Shown: positions 48,547 through 56,864, counted from the stretch's first letter. The stretch: 64,000 nucleotides of DNA from Postechiella marina (GCF_039538365.1 NZ_BAABCA010000008.1:1-64000); one strand, 5' to 3'. Notes: a model not told the origin generated them from the sequence alone. A program made the numbers and translations.

Positions 48547-49818
48547 ATGCAAGAAGATTTTTTACACTATTTGTGGCAATATAAAAAGTTTGATATTCTT
48601 AATATAAAAACATCAAACCAAGAGTCTATCTCTATTCTGTCAGTAGGGCAACACAATTTAAACTCTGGACCAGATTTTTTTAATTCAAAATTAAAAATAG
48701 GCGATCAGCTTTGGGCAGGAAATGTTGAGATTCATATTAATTCATCTGATTGGTATGTGCATAATCACGAAAATGATGCGGCTTACGATAACGTTATTTT
48801 ACACGTAGTTTGGGAGCACGACACAGATGTTTTTAGAAAAGATAACGTAGTAATACCAACATTAGAGTTAAAATATTTTGTAGAAAAAAAAGCTCTCGCT
48901 AATTATCATAATTTGTTTTCTAAACCAGGAACTTGGGTTAATTGTGAAAGCGATTTTATTAATATTGACGATTTTACGATTAAAAACTGGCTTGAACGTT
49001 TGTATTTTGAACGATTAGAACGAAAGGCTTTCGATATTAATGCCTTATTATTAGAATCTAAAAACGATTGGGAAGCTGTATTATTTAAAATGTTAGCCAA
49101 AAGTTTTGGTTCTAGAGTTAATGGCGATGCTTTTTTAAGTATTGCTAAATCTGCAAATTTTTCTGTAGTTAGAAAACTGCAAAGCAAACAAATGCAGTTG
49201 GAGGCTTTGTTTTTTGGTCAATCTAATTTGTTAGATAAAGAAGTAGAAGAGGCTTATGTTAAAGAGTTGCTTAAAGAATATACGTTTTTGCAGCAAAAGT
49301 TTAAATTGCAAAAAGAAGGCGTGTCTCCAATTCAGTTTTTTAGGTTGCGACCTCCAAATTTCCCCACTATTAGGTTGTCTCAATTAGCCCGGTTGTATTG
49401 TAGTGAGCAAAATATATTTTCAAAAGTTATAGATACCAATACGCTGTCAGATTTTTATAATTTGTTTGCAGTATCTACTTCTGCTTTTTGGGAAACCCAT
49501 TATACATTTAATAAAGTGTCTAAATCGCGTAAAAAGATAGTCGCTAAACCGTTTATAGATCTTCTGTTAATTAATACCATTATCCCTTTAAAGTTTAGTT
49601 ATGCCAAGTATCAAGGTAAGCAGATAGATGATAGCATTATCAAATTAATAAGTGAATTAAAATCAGAAAAAAATAATATTGTTAATAAGTTTAACTCTTT
49701 AAAAAAAGTCTCGTTTTCTGCTTTAGATTCGCAAGGTTTAATTCAGTTAAAAAACGAATATTGTTCTAAAAACAAATGCTTACAGTGCGCTATAGGAAGC
49801 AAACTTTTAAATAAATAA
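48547..49818 (+). CDS. DUF2851 family protein
   Basis: A 423-residue protein with the DUF2851 pattern: EDFLHYLWQYKKFD at the start, HNLNSGPDFFNSKLKIG, WAGNVEIHINSSDWYVHNH, YDNVILHVVWEHD, and a conserved central FRLRPPNFPTIRLSQLA. The C-terminus has a Cys-rich end (CSKNKCLQCAIG) that may bind a metal. The conserved acidic and His residues in the first 100 residues recall a nuclease-like core, but this is speculation; the function is unknown. Confidence 0.93.
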   Translation: MQEDFLHYLWQYKKFDILNIKTSNQESISILSVGQHNLNSGPDFFNSKLKIGDQLWAGNVEIHINSSDWYVHNHENDAAYDNVILHVVWEHDTDVFRKDNVVIPTLELKYFVEKKALANYHNLFSKPGTWVNCESDFINIDDFTIKNWLERLYFERLERKAFDINALLLESKNDWEAVLFKMLAKSFGSRVNGDAFLSIAKSANFSVVRKLQSKQMQLEALFFGQSNLLDKEVEEAYVKELLKEYTFLQQKFKLQKEGVSPIQFFRLRPPNFPTIRLSQLARLYCSEQNIFSKVIDTNTLSDFYNLFAVSTSAFWETHYTFNKVSKSRKKIVAKPFIDLLLINTIIPLKFSYAKYQGKQIDDSIIKLISELKSEKNNIVNKFNSLKKVSFSALDSQGLIQLKNEYCSKNKCLQCAIGSKLLNK

Positions 49819-49854
49819 ATTTTTAAACAAAAAAACTTAGCAGTAAATTGCAGC

Positions 49855-50082
49855 ATGAACATTTTTTACAAACCATTACTTTATTTCCAGAAGCACGGTT
49901 ACTACGTTTGTCAGCGTATTGCCGATAGGTTTGGAATACGAGCAAAAGTTGTAAGAACATCTTTTATGTATGTAACTTTTGTAACGGTTGGTTTTGGTTT
50001 TGCGCTTTATTTGTTTTTAGCTTTTTGGATGCGAATTAAAGATTTAATTTATACAAAACGCTCGTCTGTATTCGATTTATAA
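49855..50082 (+). CDS. PspC-domain membrane protein
   Basis: A 75-residue protein with a PspC pattern: YYVCQRIADRFGIRAKVVRTSFMY followed by one membrane helix (FVTVGFGFALYLFLAFWM). PspC domain proteins are linked to envelope stress responses in other bacteria. It lies 36 nt after the DUF2851 gene and may be co-transcribed with it. Confidence 0.88.
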   Translation: MNIFYKPLLYFQKHGYYVCQRIADRFGIRAKVVRTSFMYVTFVTVGFGFALYLFLAFWMRIKDLIYTKRSSVFDL

Positions 50083-50149
50083 AATAATAGGCTTTTAAAT
50101 AATTAGCTAAACAGGAGTGTTTTAACATGAAGCTTTAATACGTGTAAAT

Positions 50150-51169
50150 ATGAATCCAGTTGTAAAATTTTTTAGAACGAAAATATACACAGCTATTTTA
50201 CTGTTAGTAATAATTTTGCTAATAGGCGTATCTGGATATATGATGATTTCTGGATATTCGTGGATAGATGCGCTATATATGACGGTTATTACCATGACAA
50301 CCGTAGGTTTTGGAGAGGTTGTTCCGTTAGATGATCAATCAAAAATATTTACTATTTTTTTAATTTTAGCTAGCGTTGTAATTGTAGGTTATGCGCTATC
50401 TGTTATTACAGAGTATATTTTAAGTAAAGATCATATTGAAGAATTAAAACATAAAAGGATGCAAAAAAAAATTGATAGTTTTAATAATCATGTTGTTGTT
50501 TGTGGTTACGGGCGAAATGGTAAGCAAACGGTAAAAAAATTATCAGCCCATAATAAACTGTTTGTTGTTATAGAAAAAGACAAAGAGATGGAAGAGCGTT
50601 TGCAATTAGATCATGTACCATACGTAATTGGTAATGCAAACGAAGATGCTATTTTAATACAAGCAGGTATAGAAAGAGCGTCAAGTTTTATTTCGGCTTT
50701 ACCAAGTGATGCCGATAATTTATTTGTGGTGCTATCTACAAGACAATTAAATAAAGATATAAATATAATAAGTAGAGCATCTCACGAATCGTCTTACGAT
50801 AAATTAAAATTTGCAGGAGCTAATAATGTTATACTTCCAGATAATATTGGAGGCGACCACATGGCATCTTTAGTAGTGGTACCTGGTTTAATGGAGTTTA
50901 TCGATAATCTTTCTATAGTTGGTAAATCTAATATTAATATAGAAGAGGTCGCTGTAGAGAAGTTGCATAGCAACAACGCTATTAAAACAATTAAAGATTT
51001 AGATTTACGTAAAAAAACAGGATGTACCGTTATTGGTTATAAAGACGAAAAAGGCGAATATATTGTAAATCCAGAAGCAGAATTAGAACTTGCTACAAAT
51101 TCTAAAATTATTGTTTTAGGAAGACCAGAGCAAATAGAAGCTCTAAATTCTGAGTACGATATACACTAA
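50150..51169 (+). CDS. Potassium channel with RCK (TrkA) domain
   Basis: A 339-residue two-helix potassium channel. TM1 is about 11-33; the pore loop MTVITMTTVGFGEVVPLD holds the TVGFG selectivity filter; TM2 is about 63-87. The C-terminal cytoplasmic part is an RCK_N domain (VVVCGYGRNGKQTVKKL, with acid at VIEKD) followed by RCK_C (about 250-339). The arrangement is that of MthK-type ligand-gated channels. It is separate from the trkAH uptake operon 17 kb away. Confidence 0.95.
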   Translation: MNPVVKFFRTKIYTAILLLVIILLIGVSGYMMISGYSWIDALYMTVITMTTVGFGEVVPLDDQSKIFTIFLILASVVIVGYALSVITEYILSKDHIEELKHKRMQKKIDSFNNHVVVCGYGRNGKQTVKKLSAHNKLFVVIEKDKEMEERLQLDHVPYVIGNANEDAILIQAGIERASSFISALPSDADNLFVVLSTRQLNKDINIISRASHESSYDKLKFAGANNVILPDNIGGDHMASLVVVPGLMEFIDNLSIVGKSNINIEEVAVEKLHSNNAIKTIKDLDLRKKTGCTVIGYKDEKGEYIVNPEAELELATNSKIIVLGRPEQIEALNSEYDIH

Positions 51170-51278
51170 CTGTCTTGCTATTTTAACAGCTTTCTCTTTA
51201 AAAAACCATTTTTTTTTAGCATCTTGCCATATTCTAATAAGAATCTTTCAATAAACACAAAAAAATTTTATGATTTAT

Positions 51279-52871
51279 ATGAAGAAATATCTTCTCTCAG
51301 CACTTGCATTAATAGTTCCATTTTTAACTTTTGCACAAGAAGTGGTAGAAAAAGGAATGGATGAAAAATTTAATGATGCTTTTAAACCCATATCCGATGC
51401 TTGGGGCTCTTTTGTTTTTTATCCCATAAAATTTTCTGAAAATTTAGGCATGCCAATAGTTATAATTATGCTGTTGTTAGCAGGTTTAACATTTAGTATA
51501 TTATTTAAATTAGTAAATGTTAGAAGATTTCCAGTATCTATAAATATTGTTAGAGGTAAGTATGACGATGTAGATCATCATGAAGTAGAGCCTAAATCTA
51601 TGGTAAATGTAGTAGATGGCGATATAGTAGATACTATTGCTGTAGAAGGGCAAGAGGGTGAGGTGTCTCATTTTCAAGCTTTAACAGCAGCCTTATCAGG
51701 CACTGTTGGTTTAGGTAATATTGCAGGTGTAGCAATTGCTATTTCGTTAGGAGGACCAGGAGCTACATTTTGGATGATTTTAGCAGGATTGCTAGGTATG
51801 TCTTCTAAGTTTGTAGAGTGTACTTTAGGTGTAAAATATAGAGATATTGGCGAAGATGGTACTGTATTTGGAGGTCCAATGTATTATTTAAAAAAGGGAC
51901 TTGCAGATGTTGGTAAAGGTACTTTAGGCAAAGTACTAGCAGTAATTTTTGCAGTAATGTGTATAGGTGGTTCTTTTGGAGGTGGTAATATGTTTCAAGC
52001 TAACCAAGCAGCACAACAATTTAATACCATGATAGGAGCAAACTCTACAGCAGCAGGTGTTGTATTTGGAATAGTAATGGCTATAACAGTAGGAGTTGTA
52101 ATTATTGGAGGCATTAAAAGAATAGGAAGCATAACAGAAAAGGTTGTGCCTTTTATGGTAGGTATTTATTTTTTAGCAGCCATTGTTATTTTAGTATCTC
52201 ACTTTAGTTTAATAGGCGATGCTTTTGGGCAAATATTTGATGGAGCTTTTAATGCTAAAGGTATAACTGGGGGTGTTTTAGGTGTTTTAATTATTGGTTT
52301 TCAAAGAGCAGCTTTCTCTAACGAGGCAGGTGTAGGTTCTGCAGCTATAGCACACTCTGCAGTAAAAACTAATTATCCAGCATCAGAAGGGTTAGTGGCA
52401 TTACTAGAACCGTTTATAGATACAGTTGTAGTTTGTACCATGACAGCCTTAGTTATTATAATTACAAACGGAGACGGAAGCATTATGGAGTATGGAGTAA
52501 AAGCACCAGATGGTGTTTTAGCAACATCTAAAGCTTTTGCATCTGTTTTACCGTGGTTTCCTTATGTTTTAACATTAGCAGTGGTTTTATTTGCATTGTC
52601 AACAATGTTATCTTGGTCTTATTACGGACTTCAATCTTGGATGTTTTTATTTGGACGATCTAAAGCTTCAGACTATTCATATAAAATTTTATTTTGTATA
52701 TTCATCGTAATTGGGTCTGCAGTAAGTTTAGGAGCTGTAACAGATTTTTCAGACGCAATGATATTCGCCATGGCAGTGCCAAACATAATAGGGTGTTTCA
52801 TTCTATTTCCAAAGGTAAAAGAAGAGTTATCAAAATACTTAAAAGCCATTGGAGTTCAAAAAAGTAAATAA
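51279..52871 (+). CDS. Alanine/glycine:cation symporter (AGCS family)
   Basis: A sodium:alanine symporter of about 530 residues. Family motifs: SHFQALTAALSGTVGLGNIAGVAIAI (the AGCS signature), GGPGATFWMILAGLLGMSSKFVECTLG, FGGGNMFQANQAAQQF, RAAFSNEAGVGSAAIAHSA and STMLSWSYYGLQSW, with about eleven membrane helices. The N-terminus is an unusual signal-like extension (MKKYLLSALALIVPFLTFAQ) before the first true transport helix, a feature of Bacteroidetes members. The Met at 51279 is preferred because it begins this signal; 51270 is an alternative three codons upstream. Confidence 0.95.
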   Translation: MKKYLLSALALIVPFLTFAQEVVEKGMDEKFNDAFKPISDAWGSFVFYPIKFSENLGMPIVIIMLLLAGLTFSILFKLVNVRRFPVSINIVRGKYDDVDHHEVEPKSMVNVVDGDIVDTIAVEGQEGEVSHFQALTAALSGTVGLGNIAGVAIAISLGGPGATFWMILAGLLGMSSKFVECTLGVKYRDIGEDGTVFGGPMYYLKKGLADVGKGTLGKVLAVIFAVMCIGGSFGGGNMFQANQAAQQFNTMIGANSTAAGVVFGIVMAITVGVVIIGGIKRIGSITEKVVPFMVGIYFLAAIVILVSHFSLIGDAFGQIFDGAFNAKGITGGVLGVLIIGFQRAAFSNEAGVGSAAIAHSAVKTNYPASEGLVALLEPFIDTVVVCTMTALVIIITNGDGSIMEYGVKAPDGVLATSKAFASVLPWFPYVLTLAVVLFALSTMLSWSYYGLQSWMFLFGRSKASDYSYKILFCIFIVIGSAVSLGAVTDFSDAMIFAMAVPNIIGCFILFPKVKEELSKYLKAIGVQKSK

Positions 52872-52889
52872 AATTTAAACACTTATATT

Positions 52890-53756
52890 ATGAAATCCCA
52901 TTTCACGTTTTCTAAAGAACAGCGAAATGGGATTTTTTTATTAGTACTTATTATAATTATTTTACAAGGTGTATACTTTTTTATCGATTTCTCTTCAGAA
53001 TCAATAATTGTAAATAAAGCAGAACTTGAAAAATATACTAAAGAAATAGATTCGTTAAGGTTAGTAAAACTTAAAAATAACGAACCTAAAATATATCCTT
53101 TTAATCCAAATTATATTACAGATTTTAAAGGCGAATCTTTAGGTATGAGTAATAAAGAAATAGATAGACTTCACGCTTTTAGAAAACAAGACAAATGGAT
53201 TAATTCTTCAAAGCAATTTCAAGAAGTTACTCAAATATCAGATTCATTATTAAAAAAAATAAGCCCTTTTTTTAAATTCCCAGAATGGGTTACGCATCCA
53301 AAACCTGTTAAGCCTGTTTCAAATTACAGGAATAAGCCTAAAACATTTTCGCAAAAACAAGATTTAAATAAAGCAACAGCCAAACAACTTCAAAAAGTAT
53401 ATGGTATTGGTGAAACTTTTTCAAAAAGGATTATAAATTATAGAGAAAAACACAAAGGTGGTTTTATAGCAGATGTGCAATTGCAAGACATTTATGGCTT
53501 AACACCAGAAACAATAGAATATATTTTAAAAGATTTTACAGTAAAAACACCACGTAAAATAAATAAAGTAAAATTAAATACAGCCTCTGTAGACGAGTTA
53601 GTAACTGTGAAATATATAGATTATGATGTGGCATATTATATAGTAGAATATAGGCAGCTAAGAGAAGGGTTTAAATCTTTAGATGAATTAATAAAAGTTA
53701 AAGACTTTCCGTTAAATAAATTCGATATAATTAAATTATATTTGTCATTAGAATAA
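52890..53756 (+). CDS. Helix-hairpin-helix protein, ComEA-like
   Basis: A 288-residue protein with an N-terminal membrane anchor (about 13-33, GIFLLVLIIIILQGVYFFI) and three helix-hairpin-helix units: SLGMSNKEIDRLHAFRKQ, LNKATAKQLQKVYGIGETFSKRIINYR and LNTASVDELVTVKYIDYDVAYYIVEYR. ComEA-like HhH units bind DNA without sequence specificity and in other bacteria serve DNA uptake. It lies between the symporter and acyl-CoA dehydrogenase genes, which do not suggest competence, so the role is uncertain. Confidence 0.9.
   Translation: MKSHFTFSKEQRNGIFLLVLIIIILQGVYFFIDFSSESIIVNKAELEKYTKEIDSLRLVKLKNNEPKIYPFNPNYITDFKGESLGMSNKEIDRLHAFRKQDKWINSSKQFQEVTQISDSLLKKISPFFKFPEWVTHPKPVKPVSNYRNKPKTFSQKQDLNKATAKQLQKVYGIGETFSKRIINYREKHKGGFIADVQLQDIYGLTPETIEYILKDFTVKTPRKINKVKLNTASVDELVTVKYIDYDVAYYIVEYRQLREGFKSLDELIKVKDFPLNKFDIIKLYLSLE
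52893..52936 (+). terminator. Terminator-like hairpin inside the start of the next gene
   Basis: A perfect 12-bp stem (AAATCCCATTTC / GAAATGGGATTT) with a 19-nt loop, followed at once by a T run. It sits 21 nt past the symporter stop but begins with the second codon of the following gene, so any terminator activity would also block that gene unless translation melts the stem. Confidence 0.6.
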
Positions 53757-53767
53757 AAACTAACGGT

Positions 53768-54934
53768 ATGAATAATATGTACTTCACAGAAGAACATAAT
53801 CTCTTTAGAGAAAGCTTAGCAGATTTTTTACAAAAAGAAGTGGTGCCTCACATAGATAAGTGGGAGGAAACAGGAACAATAGATAAATTTATCTGGAAAA
53901 AGTTTGGAGACATGGGTTTTTTGGGTATCAATTATCCAGAAGCCTACGGAGGTTTAAATTTAGACCTCTTCTACACCGTTATTTTACAAGAAGAATTGCA
54001 AAAAATAAATTCGGGAGGTTTTGCAGCTGCAATTTGGGCGCACGTATATTTAGCTATGACGCATCTTAACGCAGAAGGAGACGAAACTATAAAACAAAAT
54101 TATTTAGTACCAAGTATAGCTGGCGAAAAAATAGGTTGTTTGTGTATCTCAGAGCCTTCTGGAGGTAGCGATGTTGCAGGAATGCTTACCACAGCTGTTA
54201 AAAAAGAAGACCATTATTTGCTTAATGGTTCTAAAACATTTATTACAAACGGTGTTTATAGCGATTACCTAGTTGTAGCAGCTAAAACAAAACCAGAATT
54301 AGGTAATAAAGGTATGAGTATTTTTGTAGTAGATAGAGATACAGCAGGAATTACAGCAACAAAATTAAATAAATTAGGCTGGAGAGCATCAGATACTGCA
54401 GAGATAGCATTCGACAATGTTAAAATTCCAATAACAAATATTTTAGGAGAAGAAAACCAAGGCTTTGCGTATATTATGCAGCATTTTGCATTAGAGCGTT
54501 TAGTAATGGGTATTAATGCCCATGCAAGAGCAGAATTTGCTTTAAACTATGCATTGAACTATATGTCCGAAAGAACCGCATTTGGCAATCAGTTAAACAA
54601 ATATCAAGCATTAAGGCATAAATTTGTTGATTTATATGCAGACATGGAAATTTGCAAACAATACAATTATACTGTTGCAAATAGGCTAAATAATAAAGAG
54701 TATGTTGTAAAAGAAGCAACCATATCTAAGCTAAAATCTACAAAAATGGCAGATGAGGTTATTTACGAATGTTTACAATTTTTAGGCGGTTATGGTTACA
54801 TGGAAGATTATCCAATGGCAAGGCTTTTACGCGATAGTAGGCTAGGGCCAATAGGTGGAGGTACCTCTGAAATTTTAAGAGAAATTATCGCTAAAATGGT
54901 AATAGATAAGAAAGCATACAAACCAGCGACCTAA
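53768..54934 (+). CDS. Acyl-CoA dehydrogenase, long-chain/isovaleryl type
   Basis: A 388-residue FAD enzyme that forms the alpha-beta double bond of acyl-CoA. Motifs: CLCISEPSGGSDVAGM, KTFITNGVYSDYLVVAAKT, GWRASDTAEIAFDNV, GENQGF-type loop (GEENQGFAYIMQHF) and QFLGGYGYMEDYPMARLLRDSR. The usual MCAD catalytic Glu in YEGT is replaced (GGGTSEI), while ALERL supplies Glu 243, as in the long-chain and isovaleryl-CoA types. The last 16 codons form the first unit of an 87-bp tandem repeat that continues downstream. Confidence 0.95.
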   Translation: MNNMYFTEEHNLFRESLADFLQKEVVPHIDKWEETGTIDKFIWKKFGDMGFLGINYPEAYGGLNLDLFYTVILQEELQKINSGGFAAAIWAHVYLAMTHLNAEGDETIKQNYLVPSIAGEKIGCLCISEPSGGSDVAGMLTTAVKKEDHYLLNGSKTFITNGVYSDYLVVAAKTKPELGNKGMSIFVVDRDTAGITATKLNKLGWRASDTAEIAFDNVKIPITNILGEENQGFAYIMQHFALERLVMGINAHARAEFALNYALNYMSERTAFGNQLNKYQALRHKFVDLYADMEICKQYNYTVANRLNNKEYVVKEATISKLKSTKMADEVIYECLQFLGGYGYMEDYPMARLLRDSRLGPIGGGTSEILREIIAKMVIDKKAYKPAT

Positions 54935-55327
54935 ACTTGGTTAATTACTATTTTAGCGAAAATTGTTTTTTCAATCGCTAAAATGGTAATAGATAAGAAA
55001 GCATACAAACCAGCGACCTAAACTTGGTTAATTACTATTTTAGCGAAAATTGTTTTTTCAATCGCTAAAATGGTAATAGATAAGAAAGCATACAAACCAG
55101 TNNNNNNNNNNNNNNNNNNNNNNNNNNNNNNNNNNNNNNNNNNNNNNNNNNNNNNNNNNNNNNNNNNNNNNNNNNNNNNNNNNNNNNNNNNNNNNNNNCA
55201 ATCGCTAAAATGGTAATAGATAAGAAAGCATACAAACCAGCGACCTAAACTTGGTTAATTACTATTTTAGCGAAAATTGTTTTTTCAATCGCTAAAATGG
55301 TAATAGATAAGAAAGCATACAAACCAG
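54887..55327 (+). repeat. 87-bp hairpin-forming tandem repeat
   Basis: Unit starts are at 54887, 54974, 55061, 55201 and 55288, spaced exactly 87 bp except across the N gap; units before and after the gap look identical. The final unit stops after 40 bp. The first unit contains the last 16 codons of the acyl-CoA dehydrogenase gene with its stop, so coding sequence was copied outward. Each full unit has a 16-bp inverted repeat (TCGCTAAAATGGTAAT and ATTACTATTTTAGCGA, one G-U pair in RNA), then a T-rich spacer (GTTTTTTCA). Right arm and next left arm can also pair. Confidence 0.93.
55102..55198. other. Assembly gap (97 N) inside the 87-bp repeat
   Basis: The left flank ends ACCAGT, which matches only the terminal unit (ACCAGTTAAAC) and not an internal one (ACCAGCGACC). 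The left contig may therefore already reach the right border, making the gap an overlap artefact and the copy number uncertain. Confidence 0.9.
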
Positions 55328-55353
55328 TTAAACAATTTTTTAATTATAGCAAA

Positions 55354-55434
55354 TTACGCTTGGGCGTAACCGTGCTTTCCACTATATCTTTTTTGAGAAA
55401 AACAAAAAAGGATGTCGTATCAATCACTTTTGCA
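55354..55434 (+). repeat. Dispersed intergenic repeat, copy A
   Basis: The most compact copy of the family: TTACGCTTGGGCGTAACCGT, GCTTTCCACTATATC, a central stem (ATCTTTTTTG / CAAAAAAGGAT), and CGTATCAATCACTTTTGCA. It lies between the 87-bp repeat and the rpsU promoter. Copies B and C are at 30844-30975 and 33957-34102. Confidence 0.7.
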
Positions 55435-55516
55435 GGTCTTATTAGTATAGAGTGTTAATAACAAAAAAGGGCTGTATTTTATTAAAAAGGCTAAAAAATT
55501 AATTTGTAATAAATAA

Positions 55517-55546
55517 TTGCAAACTTTAAATTAGTTTCTATCTTTG
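55517..55546 (+). promoter_or_regulatory. Promoter of rpsU
   Basis: TTG at 55517-55519 and TATCTTTG at 55539-55546 with a 19-nt spacer, a near-ideal Bacteroidetes promoter. The transcript would start about 30-35 nt before the rpsU ATG and include the Shine-Dalgarno sequence. Confidence 0.7.
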
Positions 55547-55567
55547 CGCCCACAAAAATCTTAAAAG

Positions 55568-55576
55568 AGAGGAGGT
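55568..55576 (+). promoter_or_regulatory. Strong Shine-Dalgarno sequence of rpsU
   Basis: AGAGGAGGT lies 9 nt before the ATG at 55586, with AGGAGG fully complementary to the 3' end of 16S rRNA. The other genes I inspected in this window, including tuf, rplK and trkA, have A/T-rich upstream regions with no such motif. In Bacteroidia the anti-SD is hidden by bS21, bS18 and bS6, and rpsU is the known exception that keeps a strong SD. Confidence 0.85.
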
Positions 55577-55585
55577 TAAGACACT

Positions 55586-55780
55586 ATGTTAATTGTACCA
55601 GTTAAAGAAGGAGAAAATATAGAGAGATCGTTAAAACGATATAAGCAAAAGTTTATTAAAACAGGAGCAAAACGTCAATTAAATGCACGTAAGCAGTTCA
55701 ATAAACCTTCAGTTACACGTAGAGCTTTAGTTCAAAAAGCACAATATGTTCAAAGATTAAGAGATGCAGAAAACAATTAA
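55586..55780 (+). CDS. rpsU: 30S ribosomal protein bS21
   Basis: The 64-residue bS21 protein (LIVPVKEGENIERSLKRYK, then a basic helical C-terminus). Tyr 54 is present; in Bacteroidia this residue helps hold the anti-SD strand of 16S rRNA in a pocket on the 30S platform, so that most mRNAs are read without SD pairing. The strong SD in front of this gene allows ribosomes lacking bS21 to translate it preferentially, a known autoregulatory idea. It has its own promoter and terminator and stands upstream of the recombinase gene. Confidence 0.97.
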   Translation: MLIVPVKEGENIERSLKRYKQKFIKTGAKRQLNARKQFNKPSVTRRALVQKAQYVQRLRDAENN

Positions 55781-55805
55781 AAGATTCTAAATTAAATAAT
55801 CAAAA

Positions 55806-55830
55806 AAAATCCCGCATTTAGCGGGATTTT
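55806..55830 (+). terminator. Terminator of rpsU
   Basis: A 10-bp stem (AAAATCCCGC / GCGGGATTTT) with a 5-nt loop followed by a run of T, 26 nt past the rpsU stop. Confidence 0.9.
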
Positions 55831-55931
55831 TTTTTGATTCAAAATTAAAAGCTAGTAACACTATAAATAAACAATTAAGTTGCAGTATTAACTTTTAACT
55901 TTTAACTTTAAGCTTTTAACCTAAAAACAAT

Positions 55932-56822
55932 ATGACTTTCAAATCGTTTACAGATTATTTATTGCTAGAAAAAAACTATTCAGCATTAACTATAAAAGCC
56001 TATCAAAACGATTTAGAAACATTTTCAATCTTCATATTAAGCGAATACCAATCAAACTCTATTAATCAAGTTAATTATTCTCAAATAAGAAGCTGGATTG
56101 TTTTATTAGTAGAAAGTAAAATATCCAACAGAACAATTAACAGGAAAATATCTGCACTAAACACCTATTATAAGTTCCTATTAAAAATTGGAGATATAAA
56201 ACTAAATCCATTAGCAAAACATAAAGCGCTTAAAACAAATAAGAAGCTTCAAATTCCTTTTTCGCAATTAGAAATAGAAACAGTTTTAAATCAGTTAAAC
56301 TCAGCCGATGATTTTGAAAGTATTAGAAATAAATTAATTGTAGAATTATTTTACTCCACAGGTATAAGGCGTATAGAATTGGTAGAACTAAAGCTAGATG
56401 ATGTGAGTTTAGATAATAAAATGTTAAAAGTATTAGGTAAGAGAAATAAAGAAAGATTGATACCGTTATTACCATCTGTAGTTAAAACAGTAAAAGACTA
56501 TATACAGATACGAACAACATTATCACATATAGAAGATTCTAGGATTTTGTTTTTAACAAAAAATGGCGTTAAAATTTACGAAACACTTGTATATAGAGTA
56601 ATAAATAGTTATTTTAGTAAGGCATCTGCAAAGGTGAAAAGAAGCCCACATATATTAAGGCATTCTTTTGCAACACATTTGCTAAATCAAGGTGCTAATT
56701 TAAATGCTGTAAAAGAACTTTTAGGACATTCCAGTTTAGCTGCTACTCAAATATATACACATAATAGTATAGCCGAATTAAAAAAGGTGCAATTAAAAGC
56801 ACATCCTAGAAGTAAAAAATAA
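55932..56822 (+). CDS. xerC: XerC-type tyrosine recombinase
   Basis: A 296-residue tyrosine recombinase with the N-terminal SAM-like core-binding domain (about 1-88) and the catalytic domain. Catalytic residues can be read: Arg 146 (TGIRRIEL), Lys 170 (LGKRNKERLIPL), His 240 and Arg 243 (HILRHSFATHLL), His 266 (ELLGHSS) and Tyr 275 (TQIYTH). Length and motifs are those of XerC/XerD, which resolve chromosome dimers at dif. Its neighbours are rpsU and hpf rather than phage genes, so it is a chromosomal recombinase, not a prophage integrase. Confidence 0.93.
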   Translation: MTFKSFTDYLLLEKNYSALTIKAYQNDLETFSIFILSEYQSNSINQVNYSQIRSWIVLLVESKISNRTINRKISALNTYYKFLLKIGDIKLNPLAKHKALKTNKKLQIPFSQLEIETVLNQLNSADDFESIRNKLIVELFYSTGIRRIELVELKLDDVSLDNKMLKVLGKRNKERLIPLLPSVVKTVKDYIQIRTTLSHIEDSRILFLTKNGVKIYETLVYRVINSYFSKASAKVKRSPHILRHSFATHLLNQGANLNAVKELLGHSSLAATQIYTHNSIAELKKVQLKAHPRSKK

Positions 56823-56864
56823 TATAGTAAATAAATTATTGTCTAACCAAATAATTAGTAGAGT

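Noticed and set aside
54887..55327. CRISPR array
   Set aside because: The whole 87-bp unit is repeated with no variable spacers, the first unit is inside a coding gene, and no cas genes are near.
55932..56822. Prophage or integron integrase
   Set aside because: Length and motifs fit chromosomal XerC/XerD, neighbours are rpsU, hpf and tRNAs in a housekeeping order, and no phage genes or attachment repeats were seen, although tRNA genes lie nearby.
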